A stretch of DNA of 5,147 nucleotides from Syntrophomonadaceae bacterium (GTDB lineage Bacteria; Bacillota; Dethiobacteria; DTU022), in NCBI GenBank assembly GCA_003553305.1, contig PWEB01000024.1, forward strand, positions 1 to 5,147. The letters run 5' to 3'. Within the stretch, counting starts at the first letter, position 1, and every line of letters begins with the position of its first letter. Below are positions 4,710 to 5,147 of the stretch, in pieces. A model generated the notes under the pieces. The model searched no databases, was not told the DNA's origin, and saw only the letters and a list, made by a program, of their open reading frames with translations. Both the position numbers and the translations under genes were made by a program.

Positions 4710-4934
4710 GCTTACAAAAAAATCAATCAGTTTTGCCGTCAAACGGCACGCTACATGCGTAATTTCAGAAGATTTAGATTCCTCAAATTCAAGGTCTTTA
4801 TTTTGTCAATAGAAACTAAAGATAACCAAAAAGATTTAAAATTATACTTTAGATATTTACAAATATGAGCTCAAGCAAACCAAAAAGTTATGCTAGACTA
4901 GTATAAACTAATTTTGGACATTTTTTGAGCCGTG

Positions 4935-4956
4935 AGTATCATGCACTAGTGATACT
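4935..4956. repeat. Operator-like dyad
   Basis: AGTATCA (4935-4941) and TGATACT (4950-4956) form a perfect 7-bp inverted repeat around 8 bases, next to AT-rich DNA containing TATAAA-like sequence (about 4901-4906). The spacing of two half-sites suits a dimeric helix-turn-helix regulator, but no regulated gene is identified nearby. Confidence 0.35.
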
Positions 4957-5040
4957 TCTGGCGACCTTGGTCTCACGAACCGCCACTTGGTAGAATTGAA
5001 GAAATGGCCTAGTCGCACGTGGACACCAAAAACCGCTTGA

Positions 5041-5145
5041 TCAATACGAATATTGTGGCGTAATAAGATTAAATGTAATTGAGTATGGTTGGTTATCCGA
5101 CTTCAGGTCGGACGTGGTGCTTAATTCACTAAAGACATCAAATAT
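5041..5145 (-). CDS. Possible C-terminal end of an unrecognised protein (truncated by the window)
   Basis: On the - strand a frame enters from the right edge, reads 34 codons and ends at TGA (5043-5041). The tail is rich in Ser, Thr, Asn and aromatic residues and ends SITFNLITPQYSY. I do not recognise it. At this length in AT-rich DNA, chance is a real alternative, and the hairpin at 5096-5112 falls inside it. Confidence 0.18.
   Translation of the reverse strand: MFDVFSELSTTSDLKSDNQPYSITFNLITPQYSY
5096..5112. repeat. Short perfect hairpin
   Basis: TCCGAC (5096-5101) and GTCGGA (5107-5112) form a 6-bp stem with the 5-base loop TTCAG. No T-run follows on either strand, so a terminator is not supported. 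Role unknown. Confidence 0.3.
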
Positions 5146-5147
5146 TG

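Larger units (their letters stand above)
4711..5147. other. AT-rich flank without a confident gene
   Basis: Immediately beyond the right IS110 end the composition changes sharply: by hand count about 28% G+C over 4741-4920, far below the recombinase genes. Open frames crossing 4575-4868 are shadows of the IS110 gene running into AT-rich DNA and have no believable protein sequence. I see two small dyads (4935-4956 and 5096-5112) and a faint - strand gene end (5041-5145). No RNA gene, terminator or convincing promoter was recognised. It looks like intergenic or horizontally acquired DNA. Confidence 0.5.

Noticed and set aside
4575..4868. Open frames of 97 and 72 codons on the + strand
   Set aside because: Both begin antisense to the IS110 transposase fragment and run into AT-rich DNA. 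Their protein sequences are incoherent and have no ribosome site.

Overview
The window holds a compact, apparently complete mobile element of the RIT type (recombinase in trio). Three tyrosine-recombinase genes are packed head to tail with no cargo (about 662-4265), between elaborate terminal repeats. The full element runs roughly from 493 to 4382. It sits between two broken IS110-family insertion-sequence remnants that point toward it from either side. High G+C in the genes, GGAGG-type ribosome sites and the style of the IS110 proteins suggest a proteobacterium, most likely an alphaproteobacterium. This is an inference from style; no housekeeping gene is present to anchor it.

Layout. 2-136: possible C-terminal end of an unrecognised gene. 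159-498: 5' part of an IS110-family IS on the + strand, with a frameshifted transposase N-terminus. 493-621: left end of the element, made of a recombination-core-like palindrome, a 34-bp inverted repeat and a second inverted pair. 662-4265: ritA, ritB and ritC, joined by two 4-base ATGA stop/start overlaps, each with a strong Shine-Dalgarno site inside the preceding gene. 4264-4382: right end, mirror image of the left. 4377-4709: 5' part of a second, different IS110-family IS on the - strand. 4711-5147: AT-rich DNA with two small dyads, no confident gene, and a weak hint of a gene end on the - strand.

All three recombinases keep the full catalytic set (Arg, Lys, His-x-x-Arg, His, Tyr), so all three look active. 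RitA and RitB appear to carry two helical DNA-binding domains before the catalytic domain, and RitC only one. The ends offer two kinds of candidate site: a 13-bp-armed palindrome with a 6-bp asymmetric centre, and four copies of a 12-bp arm motif, two at each end.

The most striking points are these. (1) The ends are inverted repeats except for the 6-bp centre GAGGTG, which is in the same orientation at both ends, as expected for the crossover region of an integrated tyrosine-recombinase element. (2) Both flanks are 5' halves of IS110 transposase genes cut at the same codon (after Val-Lys-Pro-Phe-Val-Lys), although the two genes are only about two-thirds identical in protein. This points to site preference for a conserved IS110 coding motif, plus a rearrangement that brought two target halves together.
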